Notes: a model not told the origin generated them from the sequence alone. Shown: positions 53,348-63,044, numbered from the stretch's first letter. The stretch: 64,000 bases of DNA from Corynebacterium senegalense (GCF_900411315.1 NZ_LS990887.1:2180662-2244661); one strand, 5' to 3'. Made by a program: numbers and translations.

Positions 53348-53363
53348 TCTTCAGCGCCGGAAA

Positions 53364-53396
53364 GCCCCGCACTCCACGCCGGAGTGCGGGGCGTTC
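53364..53396 (+). terminator. Terminator after rplS
   Basis: A perfect 12-bp GC-rich stem (GCCCCGCACTCC / GGAGTGCGGGGC) with a 5-base loop. The following T content is weak, so termination may be partial. Confidence 0.75.
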
Positions 53397-53428
53397 GCGC
53401 GTCCGGGGGCCGTGTCGCGGCGCGGTGC

Positions 53429-53434
53429 TAGAGT
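53429..53434 (+). promoter_or_regulatory. Candidate -10 for a leaderless lepB transcript
   Basis: TAGAGT followed by exactly 7 bases and the GTG at 53442. Confidence 0.45.
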
Positions 53435-53441
53435 GTTGCGG

Positions 53442-54230
53442 GTGACGAATCAGAACCGCCCGACCACAGGGCCGACCGCAGCGCCGGCCGACCCCGCCTA
53501 CACCGTCGACGGGGCCGAGGGCCGCGACGAAGCGAAGACGATGCCCTGGTACCTCGAGGTGCCGCTGGTCATTGCCCTGACGCTGGTGTTCATCTTCCTC
53601 ATCCAGACCTTCATCGGGCGCGTCTACGTGATCCCCTCCGCCTCGATGGAGCCCACCCTGCACGGGCAGAACGGCAAGGGCGACCGCATCGCGGTGGAGA
53701 AGATCAGCTACTACTTCTCCGACCCCGAGCCCGGCGACGTCATCGTCTTCGAGGGCACCGACTCCTGGAACACCCAGTACCAGTCCAACCGCTCCACCAA
53801 CCCCCTCATCGCGGGGCTGCAGCAGGTCGGCTCCTGGGCGGGCGTCGTGCCCCCGGACGAGAACGACCTGGTCAAGCGCGTCATCGCCACCGGCGGGCAG
53901 ACCGTGTCCTGCCAGGAGGGCGACTCGGCGGTGATGGTTGACGGCGCGCCGATCGACCAGTCCTACATCCTGCAGCCGAACTTCTACCCGGTCGACCCGG
54001 AGACCGGCTCCGACGCCTGCGGCGGCCAGTACTTCGGCCCCGTCACGGTGCCCGAGGGCCACTACTTCATGATGGGCGACAACCGCACCAACTCCCTCGA
54101 CTCCCGCTACCACCTCGGCGACGAGTTCCAGGGCACGATTCCCAGGGAGAACGTGCGCGGCAAGGTCGCCGCCGTCGTCTTCCCGCTGGGCAGGATGGGC
54201 GGGGTCGCGGACCCGGACATCCAGGGCTAA
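53442..54230 (+). CDS. lepB: Signal peptidase I
   Basis: Membrane-bound serine protease that removes Sec signal peptides. 262 residues. One membrane segment (about 39–58), then the catalytic box VIPSASMEPTL with Ser68 and the DLVKRVIATGG box with Lys145, and GDNRTNSLDSRYH. A 30-residue insert between boxes contains two Cys with a third nearer the end. The GTG at 53442 was chosen by the TAGAGT-N7 arrangement. Directly abuts rnhB. Confidence 0.96.
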   Translation: MTNQNRPTTGPTAAPADPAYTVDGAEGRDEAKTMPWYLEVPLVIALTLVFIFLIQTFIGRVYVIPSASMEPTLHGQNGKGDRIAVEKISYYFSDPEPGDVIVFEGTDSWNTQYQSNRSTNPLIAGLQQVGSWAGVVPPDENDLVKRVIATGGQTVSCQEGDSAVMVDGAPIDQSYILQPNFYPVDPETGSDACGGQYFGPVTVPEGHYFMMGDNRTNSLDSRYHLGDEFQGTIPRENVRGKVAAVVFPLGRMGGVADPDIQG

Positions 54231-54872
54231 GTGCGCCGCCTGAAACAGCTGCGCACCTACGAGGTCGCCCTGCACAAGGCCGGACTCGGCCCCGTCGCGG
54301 GCATCGATGAGGCCGGCCGCGGCGCCTGCTTCGGCCCCGTCACCGTCGCGGCCTGCGTCCTGCCCCCGCAGCCCCTCGCGGCGCTCGACGGGCTGACCGA
54401 CTCCAAGAAGCTCAGCCCGAAACGGCGCGAGGAGCTTTTCGACGCCATCTCCGCCCACGCCCTCGCCACCGCCGTCATCCACGTCAGCGCCGCGGAGATC
54501 GACCGCCGGGGCATCCAGGCGGCCAACCTCGACGGGGCGAGGCGCGCTGTGGCGTCGTTAAGCAAGCGCCCCGGCTACGTGCTTGTCGACGCCTTCCGCG
54601 TGCCCGGCCTGACCGCGCCGCAGCTGCCGATCATCGGCGGGGACTACACCGCCCGCTGCATCGCCGCGGCCAGCGTCCTGGCGAAGGTGAGCCGCGACCG
54701 GCTGGTGCGGGAGATGGCGCGCGACTACCCGGTCTACGGCCTGGAGGGCCACAAGGGCTACGGGACGGCCGCCCACATGGCTGCGGTGCGCCGCCACGGC
54801 GCGAGCCCGCATCATCGTTATAGTTATGCCAACGTGAAATCCGCCCACGAGGAATTCGAGAGGTCACTATGA
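54231..54872 (+). CDS. rnhB: Ribonuclease HII
   Basis: Removes RNA primers and misincorporated ribonucleotides from DNA. 213 residues. The catalytic start is GIDEAGRG (Asp26, Glu27); LTDSKKLSPKRREELF and VLVDAFRVPG follow, and KVSRDRLVREM contains part of the substrate site. GTG start immediately after the lepB stop; its TGA overlaps the DUF2469 ATG (ATGA). Confidence 0.95.
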   Translation: MRRLKQLRTYEVALHKAGLGPVAGIDEAGRGACFGPVTVAACVLPPQPLAALDGLTDSKKLSPKRREELFDAISAHALATAVIHVSAAEIDRRGIQAANLDGARRAVASLSKRPGYVLVDAFRVPGLTAPQLPIIGGDYTARCIAAASVLAKVSRDRLVREMARDYPVYGLEGHKGYGTAAHMAAVRRHGASPHHRYSYANVKSAHEEFERSL

Positions 54873-55177
54873 GCGCTGAAGATCTGGACAACTACGAGGC
54901 CGAGGTAGAGCTCTCCCTGTACCGCGAGTACCGGGACGTGGTTAGCCAGTTCTCTTACGTCGTCGAGACCGACCGCCGCTTCTACCTGGCCAACGCCGTC
55001 GAGCTGATCCCGCACAGCGAGGGCAAGGACGTCTACTACGAGGTCCGGATGTCGGACTGCTGGGTGTGGGACATGTACCGGGCGGTGCGCTTCGTGCGCT
55101 ACGTCCGCGTGATCACCTACAAGGACGTCAACATCGAGGAGCTGGACAAACCGGACCTGACCTTCCCGGAGCGCTAG
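54869..55177 (+). CDS. DUF2469 family protein
   Basis: A 102-residue acidic protein of a family conserved across actinobacteria, next to rnhB in most (function unknown). Blocks LDNYEAEVELSLYREYRDVV and RRFYLANAVELIP are highly conserved, as is CWVWDMYRAVRFV. Co-translated with rnhB through ATGA and closed by a strong terminator. Confidence 0.9.
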   Translation: MSAEDLDNYEAEVELSLYREYRDVVSQFSYVVETDRRFYLANAVELIPHSEGKDVYYEVRMSDCWVWDMYRAVRFVRYVRVITYKDVNIEELDKPDLTFPER

Positions 55178-55193
55178 GGGCTCTCTGCTTCGT

Positions 55194-55218
55194 GGGCGGC
55201 GTGTGCCGCCCCTTTTTT
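55194..55218 (+). terminator. Terminator after DUF2469
   Basis: A 7-bp stem (GGGCGGC / GCCGCCC) with a GTGT loop, then CTTTTTT. It ends the lepB–rnhB–DUF2469 unit. Confidence 0.9.
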
Positions 55219-55301
55219 GTGTTCCGGGGGAACTGTTCGGGGCTCGGGGCAGTCCAATAGTGGGACAGTTTTTGTTGGACGATTTCCGGGGGGAAATTCA
55301 T

Positions 55302-55676
55302 ATGGCGCAATCGACGTACGCCGACAACCATCTGCTCGCGGTGGCCGGGGAGGGCTTCGCCTGCGGGTTCTACGAGGGAGCGGGCTACGCCCTCGTGGGC
55401 ACGCGGGTGCGCACGAGGTTGGGGGAGATCGACCTCATCCTCGCCGCACCCGACGGCGAGACCGTCTTCGTGGAGGTGAAGACCCGACACGGCCTCGACT
55501 TCGGGGCGGCGGAGGCGGTGACCCCGAAGAAGCTGGCCACGATGCGGCGCTGCGCCGCAGAGTGGCTCGACGGCCGCGATTACGGGCCCGTGCGCTTCGA
55601 CGTGGCCGAGGTCCTGTTCACGGACGACGAGGTGCGCATCCAGATCTACGAGGACGTCGATCATGGCGCTTGCTAG
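55302..55676 (+). CDS. YraN/UPF0102 family nuclease-fold protein
   Basis: A 124-residue protein of the UPF0102 family, with the restriction-endonuclease-like core: RTRLGEIDLILAAPDG and FVEVKTR hold the D…E-x-K residues. The biological role is unsettled; the gene usually sits with comM and dprA. ATG at 55302 with a GGGGGGA site. Overlaps comM by 14 bases. Confidence 0.9.
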   Translation: MAQSTYADNHLLAVAGEGFACGFYEGAGYALVGTRVRTRLGEIDLILAAPDGETVFVEVKTRHGLDFGAAEAVTPKKLATMRRCAAEWLDGRDYGPVRFDVAEVLFTDDEVRIQIYEDVDHGAC

Positions 55677-57180
55677 CACCCACGCGGCGACCCTCGAGGG
55701 AGTCAGCGCCCACCTGGTCACGGTGGAGGCGAACATCGGCCCCGGCCTGCCCGGGGTGCACATGGTGGGCCTGGGGGACGCGGCGGTGAAGGAATCGCGC
55801 GAGCGCATCCGCACCGCCGTGGCGAACTCGGCGCTGCCGTGGCCGCGCACGAAGGTCATGGTGTCGCTCTCGCCCGCGCACATCCCGAAGGCCGGGTCGC
55901 ACTTCGACCTGCCCGTGGCGCTGGCCGTGATCGCGGGGATGGACCCGCGCGCCCAGCTCCGTCTCGAGTCCGCGATGGTGCTCGGCGAGCTCGGGCTCAG
56001 CGGCACGCTGCGCCGGGTGGAGGGGATCCTGCCGATGCTGCTCGCCGCGCCCGAGCACCTGGAGTGGCTCGTCGTTCCCGCCGAGAACGCCGCCGAGGCG
56101 GCGCTGCTGGGCTCGGAGCGGGTGCTGGTCGCCCGCTCGCTGTCGGAGGTGTGGAACTGGCTGCTCGGTATCGCGCCGCTCGAGCGCCCTGGGCCCGCAC
56201 AGCTTCACGACGCCACATCGCCAGCCCCGGACTTCCGCGACATCGCCGGCCAGCTCCCCGAGCGCCACGCCCTCGAGGTCGCCGCCGCCGGCGGGCACCA
56301 CGTGATGATGGTCGGCCCGCCCGGGGTGGGCAAGTCGATGCTGGCGGAGCGGCTGCCGTCCATCCTGCCGCCGCTTGACCCGGCGGAGGTGATCGAGGCG
56401 ACGGCGCTCCACTCGGTCGCGGGCGGGCCCCACCGCGGGGTGGTCAACCGTCGCCCGTTCGTCGCGCCCCACCCCTCGGTGAGCCGCGCCGCCCTGATCG
56501 GCGGGGGTTCCGGGCGCCCCCGCCCGGGTGCGGTGAGCCTCGCCCACCACGGGGTGCTCTTCCTCGACGAGGCGTCCGAGATCCCCGCCGCCGTCCTCGA
56601 CGCGCTGCGCATCCCGCTGGAGTCCGGGGCGGTGCGCCTGAGCCGGACGCGGCGCGAGGTGGTCTACCCCGCCGACTTTCAGCTGGTGCTGGCGGCGAAC
56701 ACGTGCAAGTGCGGCGCCGCCACGCCGAGCCGCTGCGTGTGCAGGGCCCACGAGCGGGCGGCGCACCTGCGCAACCTCTCGGGCCCGCTGCGCGATAGGC
56801 TGGACATCTCCCTGCACATCACGGCGCAGGACGCGGTGGTCAGCGCCCGGGGCGCGGAGGCCTCCGCGGACATCGCCCAGCGCGTGGCCGCGGCGCGGGA
56901 CAGGGCGGCGCACCGGTGGTTGCGCGCCGGCCTCACCGCCCGGGTCAATGCGCGCGTCAGCGCCGCCCTGCTGCGCCGCGATCACCCCGCCACGGAGGAC
57001 GCCATGGCGCTGGTGGGGGCGTACCTCGCCGACGGCACCCTCACCCAGCGGGGAGTGGACCGCGTGCTCAGGCTCGCCTGGACGCTCGCCGACCTCGACG
57101 AGCAGGCGCGGCCGAACCTGGACCACGTCGCCCGGGCCGTCGAGCTGCGCACGCCCCATTCCGAGGGGGTGTTCGCGTGA
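55663..57180 (+). CDS. comM: YifB/ComM family Mg-chelatase-like AAA+ ATPase
   Basis: A 505-residue AAA+ helicase; ComM promotes branch migration during natural transformation in other bacteria. N-terminal domain (GLPGVHMVGLGDAAVKESRER in family order), Walker A GPPGVGKSM, Walker B VLFLDEASEI, a zinc-like Cys cluster (CKCGAATPSRCVC) and a C-terminal lid with LRLAWTLADLD. Overlaps dprA by four bases. Naming follows the family; competence in this organism is not shown. Confidence 0.92.
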   Translation: MALASTHAATLEGVSAHLVTVEANIGPGLPGVHMVGLGDAAVKESRERIRTAVANSALPWPRTKVMVSLSPAHIPKAGSHFDLPVALAVIAGMDPRAQLRLESAMVLGELGLSGTLRRVEGILPMLLAAPEHLEWLVVPAENAAEAALLGSERVLVARSLSEVWNWLLGIAPLERPGPAQLHDATSPAPDFRDIAGQLPERHALEVAAAGGHHVMMVGPPGVGKSMLAERLPSILPPLDPAEVIEATALHSVAGGPHRGVVNRRPFVAPHPSVSRAALIGGGSGRPRPGAVSLAHHGVLFLDEASEIPAAVLDALRIPLESGAVRLSRTRREVVYPADFQLVLAANTCKCGAATPSRCVCRAHERAAHLRNLSGPLRDRLDISLHITAQDAVVSARGAEASADIAQRVAAARDRAAHRWLRAGLTARVNARVSAALLRRDHPATEDAMALVGAYLADGTLTQRGVDRVLRLAWTLADLDEQARPNLDHVARAVELRTPHSEGVFA

Positions 57181-58364
57181 GCCGCATCGAATCCTGGGCC
57201 TACCTCAGCCGGGTGATCGAGGGGCCCAGCCACCACCTCCAGCGGTTGCTGCGCGCGGGCCGGGACGCAGACGAGATCGCGGCCGGGGTCCGCGCCCGCG
57301 CCAGCTGGCTGGGCGGCCTGGCCGGCGAGACGGAGGCGCGCCACGCCTGGGACCGCCCCGGCGAGGACCTCCACGAAGCGGAACGGCTCGGCTTCGCGCT
57401 GCTCACCCCCGACCACGCCGGGTGGCCGGGGGAAGAGATCAGCGCCGCCTTCGACGCGGGCGTGGCCGCCGGGGCCGCGAACCTGGAGCAGGTGCGGGAC
57501 CGGGGCGCGGCGCCGCACGCGCTGTGGGTGAGGGGCAACCGCGACCTCGCCTCTCTGTTCGCCCGCTCGGTGGGCGTGGTGGGAACACGCGCCTCCTCCG
57601 CCTACGGCCACCACGCTGCCGCGGACCTCTGCCGCGGCCTGGCGAAGCACCAGTACACCATCGTCTCCGGCGGCGCGCTGGGCATCGACACCGTCGCGCA
57701 CGAGACGGCCCTGGCCAACGGCGCCCCGACCGTCGTGGTCGCAGCGTGCGGCCCCGGCGTGTCCTACCCGCGGGCCAACACCGGGTTGTTCGACACGGTG
57801 GCGGGCAGCGGGGGCTGCGTCGTCTCGGAATACCCGCCCGGCACGGCGCCCGACCGGCACCGCTTCCTCACGCGCAACAGGCTCGTCGCCGCCCTCACCC
57901 AGGGCACCGTGATCGTGGAGGCGGCGTTTCGCTCCGGCGCCCTGAACACCCTGAGCTGGGCCAACTACTACGGCCGACGGGCGATGGCGGTGCCGGGCCC
58001 CATCCTCGGACCCGGGTCCCTGGGCACGAACCTGGCCATCCGGGACGGCAAGGCGGCGATGGCGCTGAGCGCGGGCGACATCCACGAGATGCTGAGCCGG
58101 GTGGGGGAGGTCGACGTCGACGGCCAGCGCGAGCTGGACTTCGCCGCCGACCCCGTGCAGTCCCTCTCCCGCAACGAACTGCGCGTCTTCGACGCCCTGC
58201 CGGCGACCACGTCCAAGGGCGCGGGGGCTGACGCCGTGGCGCGCGAGGCGGGGCTCTCGGTGGCGCTCACCGTGCACCTCCTCGTGGAGCTGAGCAAGCG
58301 GGGCATGGTCGCGCGGGAGGGTGCGCTCTGGCGGCGCGTGCCGGCAGCCGCGGGGCAGGGGTAA
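57177..58364 (+). CDS. dprA: DNA-processing protein DprA
   Basis: Loads RecA on incoming single-stranded DNA during transformation in competent species. 395 residues. A SAM-like N-terminal region precedes the Rossmann domain with VGVVGTRASSAYG, VSGGALGIDTVAHE and SEYPPGTAPDRHRFLTRNR in family order, then a C-terminal winged-helix (about 320–390). GTG start inside the comM stop. No other competence genes are in the window. Confidence 0.94.
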   Translation: MSRIESWAYLSRVIEGPSHHLQRLLRAGRDADEIAAGVRARASWLGGLAGETEARHAWDRPGEDLHEAERLGFALLTPDHAGWPGEEISAAFDAGVAAGAANLEQVRDRGAAPHALWVRGNRDLASLFARSVGVVGTRASSAYGHHAAADLCRGLAKHQYTIVSGGALGIDTVAHETALANGAPTVVVAACGPGVSYPRANTGLFDTVAGSGGCVVSEYPPGTAPDRHRFLTRNRLVAALTQGTVIVEAAFRSGALNTLSWANYYGRRAMAVPGPILGPGSLGTNLAIRDGKAAMALSAGDIHEMLSRVGEVDVDGQRELDFAADPVQSLSRNELRVFDALPATTSKGAGADAVAREAGLSVALTVHLLVELSKRGMVAREGALWRRVPAAAGQG

Positions 58365-58367
58365 ACT
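58362..58367 (+). promoter_or_regulatory. Candidate -10 for a leaderless xerC transcript
   Basis: TAAACT, beginning at the dprA stop codon, ends 7 bases before the xerC ATG. Confidence 0.45.
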
Positions 58368-58374
58368 CCCGTGC

Positions 58375-59292
58375 ATGAGTGATACATGTGGGACGCAGTT
58401 GGCGGAGGCCATCGAGGACTTCGCCGAGCACGCCCGCCTCGTGCTGGGGCGAAGCGAGGCCACCGTGCGGGCCTACTGCTCGGACCTCGCCACCCTCGGC
58501 GCGTTCGTCGGCGGCTTCGCGGACTTCACGCTGCCCGCCCTGCGCGCCTGGCTTGCCGACGCCCTCGCGCGCGGCCTCGCCCGCTCGACCATGGCTCGGC
58601 GCACGGCGGCCGTGCGCGCCTTTTCCACCTGGGCCTACAACCAGGGCCACCTCGACTCCGACGTGGCGGCGAGGCTCGCGGTGCCGAAGGTGAACCGGCA
58701 CCTCCCCAAGGTGCTCACCGCCGAGCGCGCCGGGCAGCTCGTCGAGGCGGACATCAACGACGAGGACCACACTGCGGAGGCGCTTCGTGACGCCGCGATG
58801 CTCGAGCTGCTCTACGCCACCGGCATGCGCGTCTCCGAGCTGACGGGACTGGGCGCGGGAGACGTCGACGCCGCCCGCCGCACGCTGCGCGTCACGGGCA
58901 AGGGAAACAAGCAGCGCGTCGTGCCCTACGGCCAGCGGGCGGCCGACGCCCTCGAGGGGTGGCTGCGCCGGGGGCGCCCCGAGCTCGCCGCCGAAGGCGA
59001 GACGGCCCTGTTCGTCGGCTCGCGCGGCAGGAGGATTGACCCGCGTCAGGTGCGCCGCGTGGTGGAGCGGGCCGCGACGCGCACGGGGGAGGGCGAACCC
59101 GGGCAGCCCGGGCATCTCAGCCCGCACTCGCTGCGTCACAGCGCCGCCACCCACATGCTCGAGGGCGGGGCGGACCTCCGCGTGGTGCAGGAGCTGCTGG
59201 GCCACTCCAGCCTGCAGACCACGCAGATCTACACCCACGTCTCGGCGCAGCGGCTGAAAAAGGTCTACGACCAGGCGCACCCCCGCGCCTAG
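58375..59292 (+). CDS. xerC: Tyrosine recombinase XerC
   Basis: Resolves chromosome dimers at dif with XerD. 305 residues. The catalytic set is complete: Arg152 (GMRVSELTGL), Lys176 (GKGNKQRV), His251 and Arg254 (HSLRHSAATHML), His277 (GHSSLQTTQIYTH) and Tyr286. The N-terminal SAM-like DNA-binding domain covers 10–100. Start at ATG 58375 after TAAACT-N7. The position after dprA supports XerC over XerD or a phage integrase. Confidence 0.94.
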   Translation: MSDTCGTQLAEAIEDFAEHARLVLGRSEATVRAYCSDLATLGAFVGGFADFTLPALRAWLADALARGLARSTMARRTAAVRAFSTWAYNQGHLDSDVAARLAVPKVNRHLPKVLTAERAGQLVEADINDEDHTAEALRDAAMLELLYATGMRVSELTGLGAGDVDAARRTLRVTGKGNKQRVVPYGQRAADALEGWLRRGRPELAAEGETALFVGSRGRRIDPRQVRRVVERAATRTGEGEPGQPGHLSPHSLRHSAATHMLEGGADLRVVQELLGHSSLQTTQIYTHVSAQRLKKVYDQAHPRA

Positions 59293-59306
59293 CCGCACAC
59301 CTAGCT

Positions 59307-60191
59307 CTACACCTGGCTGCGCCGCGTGTGACGGGAGGCCCGCGCCTGGCCGAGGAAGATGGTGACGCCGAGAAGGATCAGCGCCAGAGCCGCGACCTGG
59401 CGGCCGGAGAGCTCCTCGCCGAAGACCGTCACCCCGAGGGCGAGCTGGGCGACGGGGGAGATGAACTGCAGCATCCCGAGCAGCGAGAGGGGGACGCGGC
59501 GCGCGTAGTGCGACATCACCACCAGGGGCAGGAAGGTCACCAGGCCGGCCGCGACGAACAGGAGCCAGGTGCGCAGGTTCAGCTCGCTCCCGGGCCGGAG
59601 CACACCCGTGCAGACCAGCGCGAGGGCGACGGGGGCGAGGACGGCCGACTCGATGAACAGCCCGGGCACCGTCTTGACGCGCACCGTCTTCTTCAGCGCC
59701 GCGTACACCGAGAAGGACCCGGCCACGCCGAAGACCACGAGGAGGCCGGCGCCCGCCTGGCCCCAGCCGAACAGCGCCGCGCCGCCCGCGGCGAGGGCGA
59801 TCGACGCACACTGGGCCGGCGACAAACGCTCCCCGAAGACGGCCGCGCCGAGGAAGACACTCAGCAGCGGGGAGACGAAGTAGGCCAGCGCCGCGTACGA
59901 GACGTAGCCGTTTCCCACCGCCCAGATGTAGAGCCCCCAGTTCACCGCGATCGCCGCTGCGGAAAGCACGAGCGCTGGCGAGGCCCCCGCGAACACGGCA
60001 GCTCCGCCAGCGCGCCGGGAGGTGGCGAGCACCCAGCACCCGCTGATCAGCGCCGCCCACATGATGCGCTGGGCCAAGATGTAGAGGGAGTCGACGTGGC
60101 TCAGGAGGATCCAGAACAGGGGCAGGATGCCCCACACGAAGTAGTTCAGCGCCACCGCTGCCGCGGCGCCGCGCGAGACCTTCTGCTCCAA
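59307..60191 (-). CDS. rarD: RarD-type EamA transporter
   Basis: A 294-residue membrane protein with ten helices in two EamA repeats. Starts with ALNYFVWGILPLFW and contains NWGLYIWAV and YFVSPLLSVFLGAAVFGERLS in family order, diagnostic of RarD. Substrate unknown. It lies 33 bases after the M23 gene on the same strand and is convergent with xerC. Confidence 0.88.
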   Translation of the reverse strand: MEQKVSRGAAAAVALNYFVWGILPLFWILLSHVDSLYILAQRIMWAALISGCWVLATSRRAGGAAVFAGASPALVLSAAAIAVNWGLYIWAVGNGYVSYAALAYFVSPLLSVFLGAAVFGERLSPAQCASIALAAGGAALFGWGQAGAGLLVVFGVAGSFSVYAALKKTVRVKTVPGLFIESAVLAPVALALVCTGVLRPGSELNLRTWLLFVAAGLVTFLPLVVMSHYARRVPLSLLGMLQFISPVAQLALGVTVFGEELSGRQVAALALILLGVTIFLGQARASRHTRRSQV

Positions 60192-60224
60192 CGCACCCTC
60201 CTCGCTAACCCGGACCCACTCACC

Positions 60225-60725
60225 CTACTCAGCGCCGACGGGCTTGAGGCGGATGGTCGGGGCGGCGAGCAGCGTCAGCGGGTTGATATAGGCGTCCGGC
60301 CCGGTCAGGGCGCCCCAGTGCAGGCCCTCGTGGTCGGGGGAACGGCCGAGCGTTCCGACCACCTGCCCCTCCGTCACCTCCTCGCCGGCGCGCACGCGGG
60401 CGTGGACGGGCAGGTAGGTGGTGCGGATGCCGCCGTCGTGCTCGATGGACACGCTCGGCACCCCCGCCACCACGCCGACGAAGGCCACCATGCCGTCGCC
60501 CGCGGCCCGGACGTCCCCGCCGGGGGAGAGCGCGAGGTCGACGCCGCGGTGCCCCGGCATCCAGTTCTTCGCCGGAATCGACGGCGCCCGGGTGACCCGC
60601 GAGGCGGAGGGGGAGCCGGTGGAGGGGTCGACCCAGGCGGCAGCGGGCGGGGCGCAGAAAACGCAGGAAAGTAGCGCCGCCAGGGCCAAAAGAATCGTGA
60701 GGGGCGCGGACCAAGGCTGTCTCAT
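60225..60725 (-). CDS. Secreted M23 family peptidase/LytM-like protein
   Basis: A 166-residue exported protein: signal peptide (about 1–30, ending …PPAAAW) and a compact M23 domain. Zinc-site segments are PGHRGVDLALS (His, Asp) and HEGLHWGALT (the H-x-H region is reduced to a single clear His in LHWG, with another three residues before). Whether it cuts peptidoglycan or acts as an inactive activator is uncertain. Divergent from rpsB, as in mycobacteria. Confidence 0.82.
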   Translation of the reverse strand: MRQPWSAPLTILLALAALLSCVFCAPPAAAWVDPSTGSPSASRVTRAPSIPAKNWMPGHRGVDLALSPGGDVRAAGDGMVAFVGVVAGVPSVSIEHDGGIRTTYLPVHARVRAGEEVTEGQVVGTLGRSPDHEGLHWGALTGPDAYINPLTLLAAPTIRLKPVGAE

Positions 60726-60820
60726 GCCACAAGGGGTAGCACCGGGGCGCGGGGTGGGGGCGTCGAGAAGCGGGCGGGCTGTGGATACCCGCGGGAACCA
60801 TCCACAACGTCGCAGCTCAA

Positions 60821-60850
60821 TTGGCGTTTTCCGGGCGGGGGAAGTAATGT
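60821..60850 (+). promoter_or_regulatory. rpsB promoter
   Basis: TTGGCG, an 18-base spacer and TAATGT, leaving a leader of about 160 bases. The leader holds a hairpin GCGCGGG/CCCGCGC (60949–60969) without a T-run, possibly regulatory. Confidence 0.55.
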
Positions 60851-61015
60851 TGTTGCGGCAGTCTTTTTGGGCTGACTACGCGCGCCGGAAAATGCCAGCT
60901 CAGCAACGGTCCCACAGTACGAGGGTGCCGGGCGGGCACGGTGCCAGGGCGCGGGATAAAAACCCGCGCAGTACACGATCAACCGAACTACTTTTCTCCG
61001 AAGGAGACAATTCCC

Positions 61016-61927
61016 ATGGCAGTTGTTACCATGCGCGAACTCCTCGACGCCGGTGTGCACTTCGGCCACCAGACGCGTCGCTGGAACCCGAAGATGCGCC
61101 GCTTCATCTTCACGGACCGCAACGGCATCTACATCATCGACCTGCAGCAGACGCTGACCTACATTGACGAGGCCTTCGAGTTCGTCAAGGAGACCGTCGC
61201 CCACGGCGGCACCATCCTGTTCGTCGGTACCAAGAAGCAGGCCCAGGAGCCCATCCAGGAAGAGGCGCAGCGCGTCGGCATGCCTTACGTCACCCACCGC
61301 TGGCTCGGTGGCATGCTCACCAACTTCCAGACCGTCTCCAAGCGCATCGCCCGCATGAAGGAGCTTCAGGCCATGGAGGCCGCCGAGGACGGCTACGCTG
61401 GCCGCGGCAAGAAGGAAGTCCTCATGCTCAACCGCGAGCGCATCAAGCTCGAGCGCGTTCTCGGCGGCATCTCCGACATGACCAAGGCGCCGTCCGCGCT
61501 GTGGATCGTGGACACCAACAAGGAGCACATCGCCGTCTCCGAGGCCCAGAAGCTGCGCATCCCCGTCGTGGCCGTGCTGGACACCAACTGCGACCCGGAC
61601 GTCGTCGACTTCCCGATCCCGGGCAACGACGACGCCATCCGCTCCGTCAAGCTTCTCACCCACATCGTGGGCGAGGCCGTCGTGGCGGGCAAGCAGCAGC
61701 GCGAGGAGCGTCAGCTCTCCGCCGCGCGTGACGCCGCCGGCGACACCGACGCGAAGCGCCAGGCAGAGGCAGCGCAGGCCGCCGCCGACGCCGCAGCCTC
61801 CGAGGACGTCTCCGCCGCCGACGCCGCCAAGGCCGCTGTCGCAGCTGAGGCCGCCGCTCCGCAGGAGGTCGCCCCGGTCGAGCAGCCGCACGCAGTGCGC
61901 GCCGCCGAGCAGGCGCAGGGCGAGTAA
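61016..61927 (+). CDS. rpsB: 30S ribosomal protein S2
   Basis: S2, 303 residues: [53 protein letters not shown] and [13 protein letters not shown]. The core ends near 255. The rest is an Ala/Glu/Val-rich extension as in other corynebacteria. GAAGGAGA precedes the ATG at 61016; the frame is open upstream to 60941. Confidence 0.98.
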   Translation: MAVVTMRELLDAGVHFGHQTRRWNPKMRRFIFTDRNGIYIIDLQQTLTYIDEAFEFVKETVAHGGTILFVGTKKQAQEPIQEEAQRVGMPYVTHRWLGGMLTNFQTVSKRIARMKELQAMEAAEDGYAGRGKKEVLMLNRERIKLERVLGGISDMTKAPSALWIVDTNKEHIAVSEAQKLRIPVVAVLDTNCDPDVVDFPIPGNDDAIRSVKLLTHIVGEAVVAGKQQREERQLSAARDAAGDTDAKRQAEAAQAAADAAASEDVSAADAAKAAVAAEAAAPQEVAPVEQPHAVRAAEQAQGE

Positions 61928-61960
61928 GACCCCGCGGTTGTAAAGGCTCACGTGCGCTAG

Positions 61961-62024
61961 AACACCCCGCGTCCTGTTCCCGTCCGCTTACCAGGCAGGG
62001 CGAGGACAGGGTGCGGGGTGTTTC
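61961..62024 (+). terminator. Terminator after rpsB
   Basis: A 10-bp stem (AACACCCCGC / GCGGGGTGTT) with a large internal loop of about 40 bases, ending in TTT. It lies between rpsB and tsf, which may thus be partly uncoupled. Confidence 0.7.
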
Positions 62025-62186
62025 GCGTCGCTGGGCGCGCGGCTGGGAGTGCCCGCCGCACAGATGTCGGCTACTCTGTAAAACCGATCATGAACGTTGA
62101 GCCCTGCCGCGTTACCCGAAGCTGAGAAGCCGACGGGGCGCGAGGGTGAACAAACAGTTTTGAGAAACGAGGAGGATCGCCCCATT

Positions 62187-63005
62187 ATGGCGAACTACAC
62201 CGCTGCAGACGTCAAGAAGCTCCGCGAGACCACCGGGTCCGGCATGCTCGACTGCAAGAAGGCCCTGGAAGAGACCAACGGCGACTTCGAGAAGGCCGTC
62301 GAGGTCCTGCGCATCAAGGGCGCCAAGGACGTGGGCAAGCGCGCCGAGCGCAACGCCCTCGAGGGCCTCGTCGCCGTCTCCGGCAACACCATCGTCGAGA
62401 TCAACTCCGAGACCGACTTCGTGGCCAAGAACCAGGAGTTCAAGGACATCGCTGACGAGATCGCCAAGGCCGCCGCAGCGGTGAAGGCGAACTCCCAGGA
62501 GGAGCTGGCTAACGCCGACGTCAACGGCGAGACCGCCCACGACGTCATCGAGCGCCTCTCCGCCAAGATCGGCGAGAAGCTCGAGCTGCGGCGCGCCGCC
62601 ACCATCGAGGGCGAGAAGCTGGCCACCTACCTCCACCAGCGTTCCGCTGACCTGCCGCCGGCCGTCGGCGTCCTCGTCGCCTACACCGGCGACAACGCCG
62701 AGGCTGCCCACCAGGTCGCCCTGCAGATCGCCGCGATGAAGGCCCGCTTCCTCAACCAGTCCGACATCCCGGCCGAGGTCATTGAGAAGGAGCGCGCGGT
62801 CCAGGAGGAGATCACCCGCAACGAGGGCAAGCCCGAGGCTGCCATCGCCAAGATCGTCGAGGGCCGCATGGGCGGCTTCTTCAAGGACGTCGTCCTGCTC
62901 GACCAGCCCTCCCTGGCTGACTCCAAGAAGACCGTCAAGCAGTTCGCCGACGAGAACGGCATCGAGGTCACCGACTTCGTCCGCTTCGAGGTCGGCCAGG
63001 CTTAA
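62187..63005 (+). CDS. tsf: Elongation factor Ts
   Basis: Nucleotide exchange factor for EF-Tu. 272 residues: [21 protein letters not shown], the TDFVAKN motif and [22 protein letters not shown] precedes the ATG at 62187; the upstream frame to 62097 has no family match. TACTCT at 62072–62077 may be a -10. Confidence 0.98.
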   Translation: MANYTAADVKKLRETTGSGMLDCKKALEETNGDFEKAVEVLRIKGAKDVGKRAERNALEGLVAVSGNTIVEINSETDFVAKNQEFKDIADEIAKAAAAVKANSQEELANADVNGETAHDVIERLSAKIGEKLELRRAATIEGEKLATYLHQRSADLPPAVGVLVAYTGDNAEAAHQVALQIAAMKARFLNQSDIPAEVIEKERAVQEEITRNEGKPEAAIAKIVEGRMGGFFKDVVLLDQPSLADSKKTVKQFADENGIEVTDFVRFEVGQA

Positions 63006-63019
63006 GCCGGTCCGCGTCC

Positions 63020-63044
63020 AGCCCCGCCCCGTGCGGGGCTTTTC
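63020..63044 (+). terminator. Terminator after tsf
   Basis: An 8-bp stem (AGCCCCGC / GCGGGGCT) with a 5-base loop, then TTTC and further T's. Confidence 0.88.
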
